This document shows, piece by piece, positions 18,213-27,500 of a stretch of DNA of 64,000 bases (the first letter of the stretch is position 1; each line of letters starts with the position of its first letter). Below the pieces are notes generated by a model. That model saw nothing but the letters and a program-made list of their open reading frames with translations. It was not told the DNA's origin and made no database searches. The position numbers were made by a program, and so were the translations under genes. Source of the stretch: CAIYPG01 sp903864555 (GTDB lineage Bacteria; Pseudomonadota; Gammaproteobacteria; Burkholderiales; SG8-39); assembly GCA_947474715.1 (NCBI GenBank), contig CANJJT010000008.1, forward strand, positions 15,511 to 79,510, written 5' to 3'.

Positions 18213-19298
18213 TCAGACGCTGTACCGCGTCAGCACCGCCTGGTCGAACTTCAACCCGAAACCGGGCTTGTCGGGCACGTCGATCATGCCGTTCTTCATC
18301 ACCGGCACTTCCTCGAACAGGCCCACGGACCAGGGCATGTATTCCACGGTGAGGCCGTTGGGCACGGCGGCCACGGTGTGCACCTGCAGTTCGGGGGCGA
18401 GGTGGCTCACCACCGGCAGGTTGAAATATTCGGCCATATGGGCGATCTTCAGCCAGCCACTGACGCCACCGGAGCGCAGAATGTCCACCATGACGATGTC
18501 GATGGAGCGTGACTCGATGAGGTGGCGAAAGGGCACGCCGCCGTAGACGTACTCGCCCGCGGCGATGGGCATTTTCAATTCGGCGTTGACGCGCGCCATG
18601 CCCGGGTAGTCGTCATGCGCCACCGGGTCTTCCAACCAGTACAGGTTCACGTCCTCGACACGGCGGCCGACGTCGATGCACTGGTGCACGCTCCAGTTCT
18701 GGTTGATGTCGCACATCAGGTCCACGTCGTCACCGATGGCGGCGCGCACCGCGCGCATGCGCTCGACTTCCTGGTGCGGCCGAATGTTCATGCCCATCTG
18801 GGTCTTCATCTGGCGCCAGCCCTGCTCTTTCAGCAGGCCGGCGGTCTTGGCCATGTGGTCGGTGGGAAAGCCGCGCATCAGCGCGCCGCTGGCGTACACG
18901 GGCACGCTCTTGCGGTGCCCGCCCGCCACCTGGGCCACCGATTGCCCGGCCGCCTTGCCGCGCAGGTCCCACAGCGCGATGTCGATGGCCGCCAGCGCGG
19001 TGGTGAAGATGCCCCCGGGACCGGCGCCGCCGGCGAGATTGCGCAGCTTGGCGTTGATGGCCTCGATGCCGCGCGCATCATCGCCCATGATCATCTCGGC
19101 CAGCTTGTCCACGGCGGCCTTGAGCGCGCCGCTCAGCACATCGCCGCAGGAGGAAAAACCGATCCCCTCCAGGCCCTGGTCAGTGCCCAGTTCCAGGGTC
19201 ACGTAGTCGTGCATGGGCGTGGCCATGCCGGCGGGCATGGGCGAAATCGGCTTGGCCGGTATGCGCACCAGGCGCGTCTTGACGTGGGTGATTTTCAT
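18213..19298 (-). CDS. Mandelate racemase / muconate lactonizing enzyme (enolase superfamily)
   Basis: A 361-residue enolase-superfamily enzyme that would abstract the alpha-proton of a carboxylate bound to Mg2+. The metal ligands are visible as D197 (CDINQNW), E223 (WLEDP) and E249 (AAGEY). A His at 299 (SHLAPE) could be one general base, paired with D272. The KxK motif on strand 2 reads K165-T-Q, so the second Lys is missing, as in several dehydratase-type subgroups. The start at 19298 follows a strong GAGGAGG. Racemase, epimerase or sugar-acid dehydratase activity cannot be separated from the sequence. Confidence 0.88.
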   Translation of the reverse strand: MKITHVKTRLVRIPAKPISPMPAGMATPMHDYVTLELGTDQGLEGIGFSSCGDVLSGALKAAVDKLAEMIMGDDARGIEAINAKLRNLAGGAGPGGIFTTALAAIDIALWDLRGKAAGQSVAQVAGGHRKSVPVYASGALMRGFPTDHMAKTAGLLKEQGWRQMKTQMGMNIRPHQEVERMRAVRAAIGDDVDLMCDINQNWSVHQCIDVGRRVEDVNLYWLEDPVAHDDYPGMARVNAELKMPIAAGEYVYGGVPFRHLIESRSIDIVMVDILRSGGVSGWLKIAHMAEYFNLPVVSHLAPELQVHTVAAVPNGLTVEYMPWSVGLFEEVPVMKNGMIDVPDKPGFGLKFDQAVLTRYSV

Positions 19299-19448
19299 GT
19301 TTGCTCCTCCTCTGCGTTAATACTTTCCGCACCGGACTCAGGCCGGTGATTGCGGCTCATTATGGATGCGTTATCAACAAGCAGCAGTGTAACGCGGAGA
19401 AGTCGCCCGCTGTCCGGCGTGCAAGGAATCACTCGAAGCTATGCAAGA

Positions 19449-20426
19449 TTATTCGAGCTTTATATTGGCTGCGGCAATCACCTTCTGGAAATTGGCCATC
19501 TCTGCCTTGAGGAGCGCGGCAAACTGTTCGGGTGTGTTGATGAACGGATCCAGAGCGAGATCGGCGAGCTTTTCCCTGAATTCGGGTGCCTGCGCGATGC
19601 TCATGAAATCCGCGGATAACTTGTCGAGCAGCGCTTTGGACATGCCTGCCGGCCCGAATACCCCCGTCCAGGCATTGAGCCGGAACCCGGGCATGCCGGA
19701 TTCCGTCAGGGTGGGCACCTGCGGCAGAGCCTGCAGGCGCTTGTCTCCCGAGACGGCAATGCCAATGAGCTTACCGCTCTTCACATGGGGGATGATATTG
19801 GCCGAAACACCCATGTAGACCTGTACCTGCCCCCCGAGCAAGTCCGTCATGGCCGGGCCCGATCCCTTGTAGGGCACCTGCTGCATCCTGACGCCTGCCA
19901 TGAGATTCACCAGTTCCATGGCCATGTGCGTCACGTTTCCGCTTCCTGACGTGGCAAAGTTCAACTTCCCGGGTTGCGCCCTGGCCAGCGCCGTCAACTC
20001 CTTCAGGTTCGCGGCTTTCACAGTAGGGTGTACCACCAGGGCAAATTCACTGACGGACGCCGTGGCAACTGGGGTGAAATCCCGGATGGGATCAAAGGGC
20101 GTTGTGAGCAGCAGGGGTGTGAGAATGTGGCTGTTGGCCTGAAACAAAAGCGTGTAGCCGTCAGGCACAGCCTTCGCAACAGCCTCTGAACCGATGATGG
20201 TATTGCCACCGCCACGGTTGTCGATGATGACCTGCTGGCCCCAGTTCTCGGTCAGCTTCTGACCGAGCAGACGCGCCGTCGGCGTGAGTCCTCCGCCCGG
20301 CGGATAAGGCACGATGATGCGCACCGGTTTGGCGGGAAAGTTCTGCTGTGCCAGAAGAAGCCCAGGACAGACCATCAACATCAGCGCCAGCAACAAGTGG
20401 CTTGCCGCTAACAGGAATTCCGACAT
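19449..20426 (-). CDS. Bug-family (TctC-like) periplasmic receptor
   Basis: A 325-residue Bug protein with signal peptide MSEFLLAASHLLLALMLMVC ending near LLLAQQ, then FPAKPVRIIVPYPPGGG. The ATG at 20426 has GGAGGAG upstream; the open frame extends 72 codons further without protein character. The gene is 115 bp downstream of the enolase-superfamily gene at 20542-21624 on the same strand and could share its transcript, making a carboxylate-binding role plausible. Its C-terminus (VIAAANIKLE) closely matches those of the Bug proteins at 23530 and 62590. Confidence 0.92.
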   Translation of the reverse strand: MSEFLLAASHLLLALMLMVCPGLLLAQQNFPAKPVRIIVPYPPGGGLTPTARLLGQKLTENWGQQVIIDNRGGGNTIIGSEAVAKAVPDGYTLLFQANSHILTPLLLTTPFDPIRDFTPVATASVSEFALVVHPTVKAANLKELTALARAQPGKLNFATSGSGNVTHMAMELVNLMAGVRMQQVPYKGSGPAMTDLLGGQVQVYMGVSANIIPHVKSGKLIGIAVSGDKRLQALPQVPTLTESGMPGFRLNAWTGVFGPAGMSKALLDKLSADFMSIAQAPEFREKLADLALDPFINTPEQFAALLKAEMANFQKVIAAANIKLE

Positions 20427-20541
20427 GTGATCTCCTCCGATCGGGCGCCAAGGTTCGGGTGACACACTTGCGCAACACGTCTGTGAAACCAGCATCCAGC
20501 AACACTGCCTGCAGGCTGCTGGCCGGCAGGCTCCACCCGGC

Positions 20542-21624
20542 TCAAGGCTGCAATGGCAGCCTGACCCCATGCCGGTCCATGATGGCCTGGTCCAGCACGA
20601 TGTGAAAACCTGGTCCCTGGACCGGCAATCGACCGGATGCATCCGGACCCGCCAGGGGATGAAACGCCGGGTTGGTCCAGTCCAGCATTTCTATGGGCAA
20701 ACTGCGTGGCAGACAGGCCATCAAATGCATGGAGTAGTGCGAAAAACGATGTGCCCCCACCGTGGCTCCAAGCGCATTGAGCACCCGCGCCGCCTCCAGA
20801 AAACGCAGCGGACCGCCGATGTACTGCACATCGATGATGAGTTTGCGCAGTCCGCCACGGGTGTAAAGCTCGTAGAGTTCTGGTGCGCTGGTGGACTTCT
20901 CCCCGGCTGCAATTGAATTGACCGGATGCGCCTTTACATTGTGGATCTTCGCATGGGACTCCGGATCCTCTATCCACAGCAGCGGCCAGGGGCATTGGTC
21001 CAGAAAGGCATTGCAGATCTCGGCCGTCCACTCAGAGCCGGTTTCCAGCGCGATGCTATGCGGTTCCGTGTAGACCTGGCGCACCGCCGCAATGCGTTCC
21101 AGATTGTCTTCAAGCGACTGGCTGACACGCATCTTCACGTAACGGTAGTGATTCGCGCGATGTTCCCTGGCCTCCTCGGTCAGTTCGGCTGCGGGCTTGT
21201 CCAGCCAGAGCGCGCTGGCATAGCATTCGAGGTTTTCGCGTCCGGACTGCCGGCCCCAGAGATCGGCACAGGGCACAGCCGCCTGCTTGCCGGCCAGATC
21301 CCAGGCTGCCAGACTCAAGGCACTGGCTGCCGCCTTGGCGGGAGCGTTGTCCGGACCCATGCTCTCCTGGATGCGCTCAATGCCGAGCAGTCCGGCAAGC
21401 GTGCTTTGGCTTGCGTCAATCAGCCTTGCGGCGATCGCCGATGACTGCTCCATGTCGGCAGCGCGCCGGTAGGAGGAATAGCCAATGCCGCGATGCCCCC
21501 TTGCATCACTTGCAAACACCAGCAGCAGGCAGGTCTCGGTAACTGCGCCTCTAGGTGTCTGTATGGGGGGCACCAATGGAACACGCAGGTTCCACAGTTC
21601 CACCTCAATGTCCTCACCTGCCAT
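20542..21624 (-). CDS. Divergent enolase-superfamily protein
   Basis: A 360-residue mandelate racemase/muconate lactonizing-type protein with altered metal-site residues. The usual D-x-N motif reads E194-T-G (IALETGSEW), the second ligand is E219 (WIEDPE) and the third E242 (AAGEKS). The KxK motif is K164-M-R, and a His pair follows in GAHRFSHYSMH. The start at 21624 follows GAGGG; the longer frame starting at 21666 lacks a ribosome site. It is followed by a Bug receptor and preceded by an amidohydrolase on the same strand. It may be a true enzyme with an Asp-to-Glu substitution, or a member of an uncharacterised subgroup. Confidence 0.8.
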   Translation of the reverse strand: MAGEDIEVELWNLRVPLVPPIQTPRGAVTETCLLLVFASDARGHRGIGYSSYRRAADMEQSSAIAARLIDASQSTLAGLLGIERIQESMGPDNAPAKAAASALSLAAWDLAGKQAAVPCADLWGRQSGRENLECYASALWLDKPAAELTEEAREHRANHYRYVKMRVSQSLEDNLERIAAVRQVYTEPHSIALETGSEWTAEICNAFLDQCPWPLLWIEDPESHAKIHNVKAHPVNSIAAGEKSTSAPELYELYTRGGLRKLIIDVQYIGGPLRFLEAARVLNALGATVGAHRFSHYSMHLMACLPRSLPIEMLDWTNPAFHPLAGPDASGRLPVQGPGFHIVLDQAIMDRHGVRLPLQP

Positions 21625-21724
21625 AGCCGCATTCCCTCGAAAAACGTTTAATGGCTGCCCGGGCAATCACCCGGCCTTGACGGAGCTGGCACCGGGTGAG
21701 AGTGCAACGGGATGCCCGCGAACC

Positions 21725-22819
21725 TCAGTGCCACTTGAACAGTTTCAGCACATTGTCGCGCAACAGCTTTTGCCGATCCGTTGCCGGAATGTGGTCGAAC
21801 TGGCGCGAAATGGCTTCCCTGGAATGCGGGAAGGTGCTGTCCCCGTGCGGATAGTCGTTGGCCCACATGACATTGTCCACGCCGACCAGGTCGTAGGTGC
21901 GCACGGCGGCCATGTCGTCCATGAATGTGAGCCATACATGGTCGCGGAACTGCTGGCTGGGCAGGCGCCCGGACTTGAAAGTCTTGTTCAGCAGCACGCT
22001 GTAGCGGTGAAAGCAGTGATCCAGGCGCTGCAGGTAATTGGCCGCCCAGCCCACGTCGTTCTCCACCGACAGTATCTTGAGTTTCGGAAAGCGCTCGAAC
22101 ACGTCGTTGAAGATGAGGCTGGAGATGCAGTACTGCACATCCGCCGGCGCCGTGGCAAAGGTCTCGAAACGGCTGCGCACCACCCGGGTCTCGCCCTGGG
22201 AGAAGTTGTGCATGGCCAGCGGCATGTCGAGATCCTGAGCCACCGCCCATAGCGGATCGAACTCCGGACTGGCGTAGGTGACCTCGTCGCTGGAGGTCAT
22301 CCCCAGCATGGCCCCGCCCAGTCCCATTTTCTTCGCCTCGTGCATGTCCTTGACAGCCGATTCGATGTCATCAGTCATCAGCACTGCCATACCCATGAAG
22401 CGCTTGGTATCGGTGTTGCAGAAATCAGCAAGCCAGCGGTTGTAGGCCTTGAAGCAGGCGTGCTTGTACTCCATGTCCTTCAAGGGCAGCATCTTCATGG
22501 CGATGGTGGCGTAGAGCACCTCGGCATCGACGCCATCCTTGATCGCGTCCTTCTTTCTCTGCACCGGATCCCAGCCACCCTTGAGACGACCAGGCGCATC
22601 CCAGCGCCTCCAGGTCTTCAGTTCCTCGGATGGCGTGCCTGCACTGGAAAGCACCGTGACATCCATGGGCTTAAGGCCTTCGATGCAGTAAAAATCGTTC
22701 TCCTTGCCATGCTCCAGATGCGGCGCACGATCCCGCAGCTTGGGATCGATGTACTCGCGCCACATTTCGGGCGGTTCGATTACGTGTGAATCTGCAGAAA
22801 TCACATTACGCTCGGACAT
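21725..22819 (-). CDS. Metal-dependent amidohydrolase (amidohydrolase_2 family)
   Basis: A 364-residue TIM-barrel hydrolase/decarboxylase of the amidohydrolase_2 family (ACMSD and gamma-resorcylate decarboxylase relatives). The N-terminal ISADSHVIEPPEMW carries the first metal-ligand motif; later ligands are likely in PLAMHNFSQGE and in MWANDYPHGDSTFPHS near the C-terminus. The start at 22819 has GGAGG six bases upstream, so the 17 codons upstream are excluded. The gene heads a possible transcript with the enolase-superfamily and Bug genes downstream. The exact reaction (hydrolysis or non-oxidative decarboxylation) is open. Confidence 0.87.
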   Translation of the reverse strand: MSERNVISADSHVIEPPEMWREYIDPKLRDRAPHLEHGKENDFYCIEGLKPMDVTVLSSAGTPSEELKTWRRWDAPGRLKGGWDPVQRKKDAIKDGVDAEVLYATIAMKMLPLKDMEYKHACFKAYNRWLADFCNTDTKRFMGMAVLMTDDIESAVKDMHEAKKMGLGGAMLGMTSSDEVTYASPEFDPLWAVAQDLDMPLAMHNFSQGETRVVRSRFETFATAPADVQYCISSLIFNDVFERFPKLKILSVENDVGWAANYLQRLDHCFHRYSVLLNKTFKSGRLPSQQFRDHVWLTFMDDMAAVRTYDLVGVDNVMWANDYPHGDSTFPHSREAISRQFDHIPATDRQKLLRDNVLKLFKWH

Positions 22820-22890
22820 CCACGCCTCCTTTGGTATCACTTGTTCCTGCTCGCCGTCGGACGATGACATGCCGAAGACAAGCGAGCCTT

Positions 22891-22973
22891 AGAGTGCCTA
22901 ACAATGCGAGGGGACACATCCCCTCGCGCTCCCCTATATCAGGGCGCCTGACTGCAATTCTGTTAGGCGCTCT
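22891..22973. repeat. AGAGYGCCTAA-ended repeat, short copy
   Basis: An 83-bp element running from AGAGTGCCTAAC to GTTAGGCGCTCT, imperfect inverted ends. Inside is the hairpin GCGAGGGGACACATCCCCTCGC followed by GCTCCCCTATATCAGGG. The outer 47 bp recur in reverse at 37070-37116. It lies upstream of the amidohydrolase start, where it could influence transcription. Confidence 0.75.
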
Positions 22974-23529
22974 TGTTTTTGTGCATTCCATTCTCAGCGA
23001 TCTCACCGCATGCTGAGCTTGAAAGCCGTCGTGTCGATGAATACCCGTCTGCAGCCTGCAGTGCCGCAGCCAGAATGACCTTATCGAGTCACTCGGAGCG
23101 TGTCAAGGAACCGCCCAGCCCCTTCTGCTGCCGTACGCATATCGGTGTCCAAATTTAATCCACATAAATAACCCGGCGTGGGCAGCCCTCTCCAGATCAG
23201 GTCATGCCATACCCAACGCGGGTGCTCCGGGGACATGACATCAGACACTCCAATCTTGCTGCGCGTATGAGATGGGACTACCATTGCACGACTTCATCCG
23301 CTCCGTAGCACATGAGGGTGTTGCATGGTTGATTGCAACCAACCTAAATGTGCGAAGGCCATAGAGGAATGCAGCACAAGAGGATGACATTGCAGCGCCA
23401 TGCTGACTCCCGCGGTCAGTGCATCTCGAAGCAAGTAACCAAGATTGGCACACCTGTGCCCGCAAGCAGCCCGGCCGGACCCGCCCGTTCGTGCCGGTTT
23501 AGCAACACAATCTCGGTCAAGGACAGCAG
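22974..23529. other. Gene-free region before a Bug gene
   Basis: About 555 bp with lower GC than its surroundings and no frame of protein character on either strand. I recognised no repeat, RNA gene or transposase remnant. It should contain the promoter of the Bug gene at 23530, but no clear hexamers stand out. Confidence 0.4.
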
Positions 23530-24510
23530 ATGCGAGCAATCATTTCAAGGCTGGCTGTAACGCTTGCGACCTGCTCGCTCGTCGGGCTCCCCGCGATGGC
23601 CGCAGCACAGCAGGTTTATCCGTCCAAACCCATCCGACTCATCGTTCCCTATCCTCCTGGAGGGAGCACATCCACAGTGGCGCGCCTGGTCGGCCAGAAG
23701 TTGACTGAACGATGGGGGCAGCAGGTCCTGGTGGACAATCGTGGCGGCGGAAACACCATCATCGGCTCCGAAATCATGGTGAAATCGGCGCCCGATGGCT
23801 ATACCATCCTTTTGGTGACCGCCACACATGTCATCAACCCCAGCCTCATCCCGCTCCCCTACGACGCGCTGAAGGACTTTGCGCCTGTTGCCACGCTGGT
23901 GGGCACGGAATACCTCATGGTGGTCAATCCATCGGTTCCGGCCAACAATCTGCAGGAATTCATCTCGCTGGCAAAATCCCGCCCAGGACAGATCAACTAT
24001 GGTTCATCCGGTAGCGGCACCACCAATCATCTCGCCGGGGAATTACTGAATCTCACAGCTGGCATAAAAATGCAGCACGTGCCCTATAAAGGGGGAGGCC
24101 CCGCCCTCGCCGATTTGCTGGGCGGACAGGTTCAGATGCTGATCACGACGGTTCAGAGCCTGTTGCCGCACGTCAGGAGCGGAAAATTGAGGGCCATAGC
24201 GATGACCGGCAGCGCACGATCGCCTGCCCTCCCCCAGGTGCCCACGTTTGCGGAAGGTGGCGTGCCCGGCATCAGCATGAATTCCTGGTTCGGAATCCTG
24301 GCGCCTGCGGGCACTGCACGCGAGCTTATTGACCGGCTGTCAACTGAAGTGGCAAGAGTTCTGGTGTTGCCGGACATGAAGGAACGACTTTCCAACGAAG
24401 GAGTTGAACCCTTCATCAACTCACCCGAACAGTTCGCGGCACTGATGAAAGCGGATCTGACCCGCTTTGCCACTCTCATCAAGGCCGCCAACATCAAAAT
24501 AGATCCGTGA
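23530..24510 (+). CDS. Bug-family (TctC-like) periplasmic receptor
   Basis: A 326-residue Bug protein with a signal peptide ending near PAMAAAQQ, then YPSKPIRLIVPYPPGG. A modest AAGGACAG precedes the ATG. It is convergent with the giant VWA gene and transcribed alone. It is close to the Bug proteins at 19449 and 62590, sharing the middle motif MQHVPYKGGGPALADLLGGQ and the end LIKAANIKIDP, so these three form a paralogous subgroup. Confidence 0.92.
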   Translation: MRAIISRLAVTLATCSLVGLPAMAAAQQVYPSKPIRLIVPYPPGGSTSTVARLVGQKLTERWGQQVLVDNRGGGNTIIGSEIMVKSAPDGYTILLVTATHVINPSLIPLPYDALKDFAPVATLVGTEYLMVVNPSVPANNLQEFISLAKSRPGQINYGSSGSGTTNHLAGELLNLTAGIKMQHVPYKGGGPALADLLGGQVQMLITTVQSLLPHVRSGKLRAIAMTGSARSPALPQVPTFAEGGVPGISMNSWFGILAPAGTARELIDRLSTEVARVLVLPDMKERLSNEGVEPFINSPEQFAALMKADLTRFATLIKAANIKIDP

Positions 24511-24581
24511 GGACTGCCCTAAACCAACATCCCTGACGGTCACGTTCCCTGATTCGTCCTGAGTAGCTGTGCCTGGGTAAC

Positions 24582-27500
24582 CTATGTACGCCGGCGCAAC
24601 AGCCGCAGCCAGCCGAACAGCCCGAGTCCGAAGCGCCGGATGGCGATGTCGAGAATGAGCAGCAGCGCCACGATGCCGACGATCCAGGGCCAGATCTCCT
24701 GGGCGATGTGAAAGGGACGTCGCCCCTTGAGGAAAACTTCGGCCGGATCGGAGAGCGCGCCGCCGCCAGTGAGCCCGGAAAGTTCACGCAGGAGCAGCTC
24801 GTCGCTGCCCAGTTCCCGCAGTTCCTGCGCATAGGGCACCACCAGGCTGGCCACCTGCGAGCCGAGGTCGCGCTGGGCCACACGCTGCGCCATGCCCAGC
24901 AGGTACACGCCTTCCTTGCCTGCGGCGAAGCGCCCGCGGTAACGCCCCGGCCCGACCTGCTCCAGGTCGATGACACGCCGCTCGCGGTCGGGCGACACCA
25001 CGCCGACCTGGGCGTCGAGGAAGTTGACGAAATTGCCTTTGGCATCCTGGGCATCGACCAGCACTTCGCCCGAGCCGTCACGGCCGGTCACCGTGGCAGT
25101 GGTGCCTGGTGCGGTGGCGCTGCGCAGCGACCAGCGCACCAGTTGCGCCCAGAAGCGGTTGTACTCGCGCCATTGCATCCACTGCCCGGCCCAGCGCGGA
25201 TTGGCATCGGAGGTGAAGGCCACGGTGCGACCCAGGCCATAACGCCAGGTAGCCAGCACCGGGTCTTCCCAGTGGCTGGTCAGCACCTGCTCGGCATTGC
25301 CCTTCATGGTGGTGGCGACATAGCCATTGAGCGGCGGCATGCTGCGCCAGTCAATGTTCTGCATGGCCTCATGGCCGCGATCCAGCAGCTTGGGCCGGAA
25401 CTGTTGCTCCACCGCGGTGGAGTTGGAGGCCAGTTGCGTCTCCACGGCGAAGATGCGCGGCAGCGACTGCGAGTCCTCGGTCTTGTAGAAGCGGCCACGC
25501 CCCCAGCGCGCGATGTCCCCCAGCAGCTTTTCGTCGGCGAAGCGCCCCACCGCCACCGTGGACACGGTGATCTGGTCACGTGCCATGGCCTGCACCAACG
25601 GCGGGAACTGCTCGGTGCGCATCTGCCCGTCGGAGAGGAAGATCACGTGCTTCAACACCGCCGGGCGTTTCTGCAGCACGTTGTAGGACTCGCGCAGCGC
25701 CGGAAAACCATCGGTGGCCTTGCCCGAGACGATGGAGGCGATGCCCTGGTGGATGGCCGCCTTGTTGCTCGCCTGGCGCATCGGTACCTCCCACTGCCAT
25801 TCGGTGTCCCAGCTCATCACGCCGACTTCGCTGTTGTCATCGAGCAGGTCCACCACCACGTGCGCCGCCTCTTTGGCGAGGTCGAGGTAGCTGATGCGGC
25901 TGTTGCTGTTGACCCGCGTGGTCATGGAGTCGGAACGGTCGATGGACAGCACAATGGACAGGTTGGGCACGTCCACGCGCTGCTTCACCTCCATGCTCAC
26001 CGGCAGCGCTTCTTCAATGGGCGTCTGGTAATAGCCGCCCAGGCCGAAACTCTGGTCGCCGCCCACCATGATCAGGCCGCCACCCTGATCGCGCACGTAA
26101 TCGCGGATCAGCGCCATGCGCTGGCGGTCCAGCTGGATGGCCGAGACATTGGACAGGATGATGCCGTCGTACTTCTGCAGGCCGGCCATGTCGCGCGGAA
26201 TGCCAGCGGGCTCCACCAGGGTGACATCCAGTTGCTGCGCGCGCAGCGCCGCGGCAAACGAGGCGGCATTGCCCTTGTCCTTGTCGGCCAGCAGCACCAT
26301 GGGCCGCCCGTGCACCAGCACCGTGCCGATGGCGCGGTTGTTCTCGACGATGCCATCGCCGTCGGCCTCGACCGAGGCCTGGTAGACCTGCACGCCTTCC
26401 TTGTCCAGGGTCTGCCGGTAGCTGAAGATGTTGCGCCCCGGTACCAGCTTCACCGATTGCGAGCCGATGAACTGGTTATTGCGGTAGAGCGCAATGCGGC
26501 CGGTAGTGTCGCGCTGGCTCCAGGCCACCACCTTGACGTTGAAGGGCTCGCCGAATTTCACCTCGCGCGGCAGGATCAGTTCCTCGGCCACCACCTCCTG
26601 CACGCCGGCTGCGGGCGAGGCGACGTAGTGCAGGTCGGCACGCGCGTCCTTCAGCGCCTGGGCGCCGGCAAAGGCGCTGCCGGCATTCTGGCGGCCGTCG
26701 CTGGCCAGCACGATGCGGTTGGCCTGCCCGGCCGGCAGCATGGCCAGCGCCAGCTGCATGGCCTGGTAGATGTTGGTGCCCTTGGTGTTGATGGCAGCCG
26801 CGCGTTCGCCCGGCACCGCCAGCGCAGTGCGCGCGGCCAGCGGCTGCTCCACGCCGACATCGGCACCGAACACCACCACGCCATGCTGGTCGCCCGGACG
26901 CGCCGCCTTCACCGCTGCCTCCATGAAGCCCAGGGCGCGCTCGCGGGAAGCCTGGCTGACACTGTCGGAGAGATCGAGCAGGAACACCACGTTCATGCGG
27001 TCCAGCGACTGCGGCAGCGAGGGGCGGGCGAACACGCTGCACAACAGCGCGATCAAGCCGGCGCGCAACAGCAGCGCGGCGCGGTCCTCGCGGTCGCGCG
27101 GCAGGCGCGTCAGCACGCCGCCCGTCTGGCGCCGCCAGTACAGCAGTGCCTCGACCAGCAACGCCATCAGGGCCAGCACCACGAACAGCGGCCACAGCTC
27201 GCGCTCCACCGGCACGCTGCTGCCGGTGGCATTGCTGCGCCCCTGCGGCAGCGGACGCGGCGCAATGTCCGATTCCACGCTGTCCATGAGGTTGGCGGCC
27301 ACCAGGCTGGTGCTGCCACGTTCGCCACTGCGGGTGGTGGCCACGGCATACACGCCCACCTCACCGGTGTCGGTGAAACTGGCCAGGCCGCGCGTGATGC
27401 GGCCATCGAGTTTGCGCCCGCCCGGGGTGCTGACCGTCATGGCATCCACCCCATGCGCCACCGGCATCACCACCGGCTGGCCGGAGGACAGTTGCAGGCT

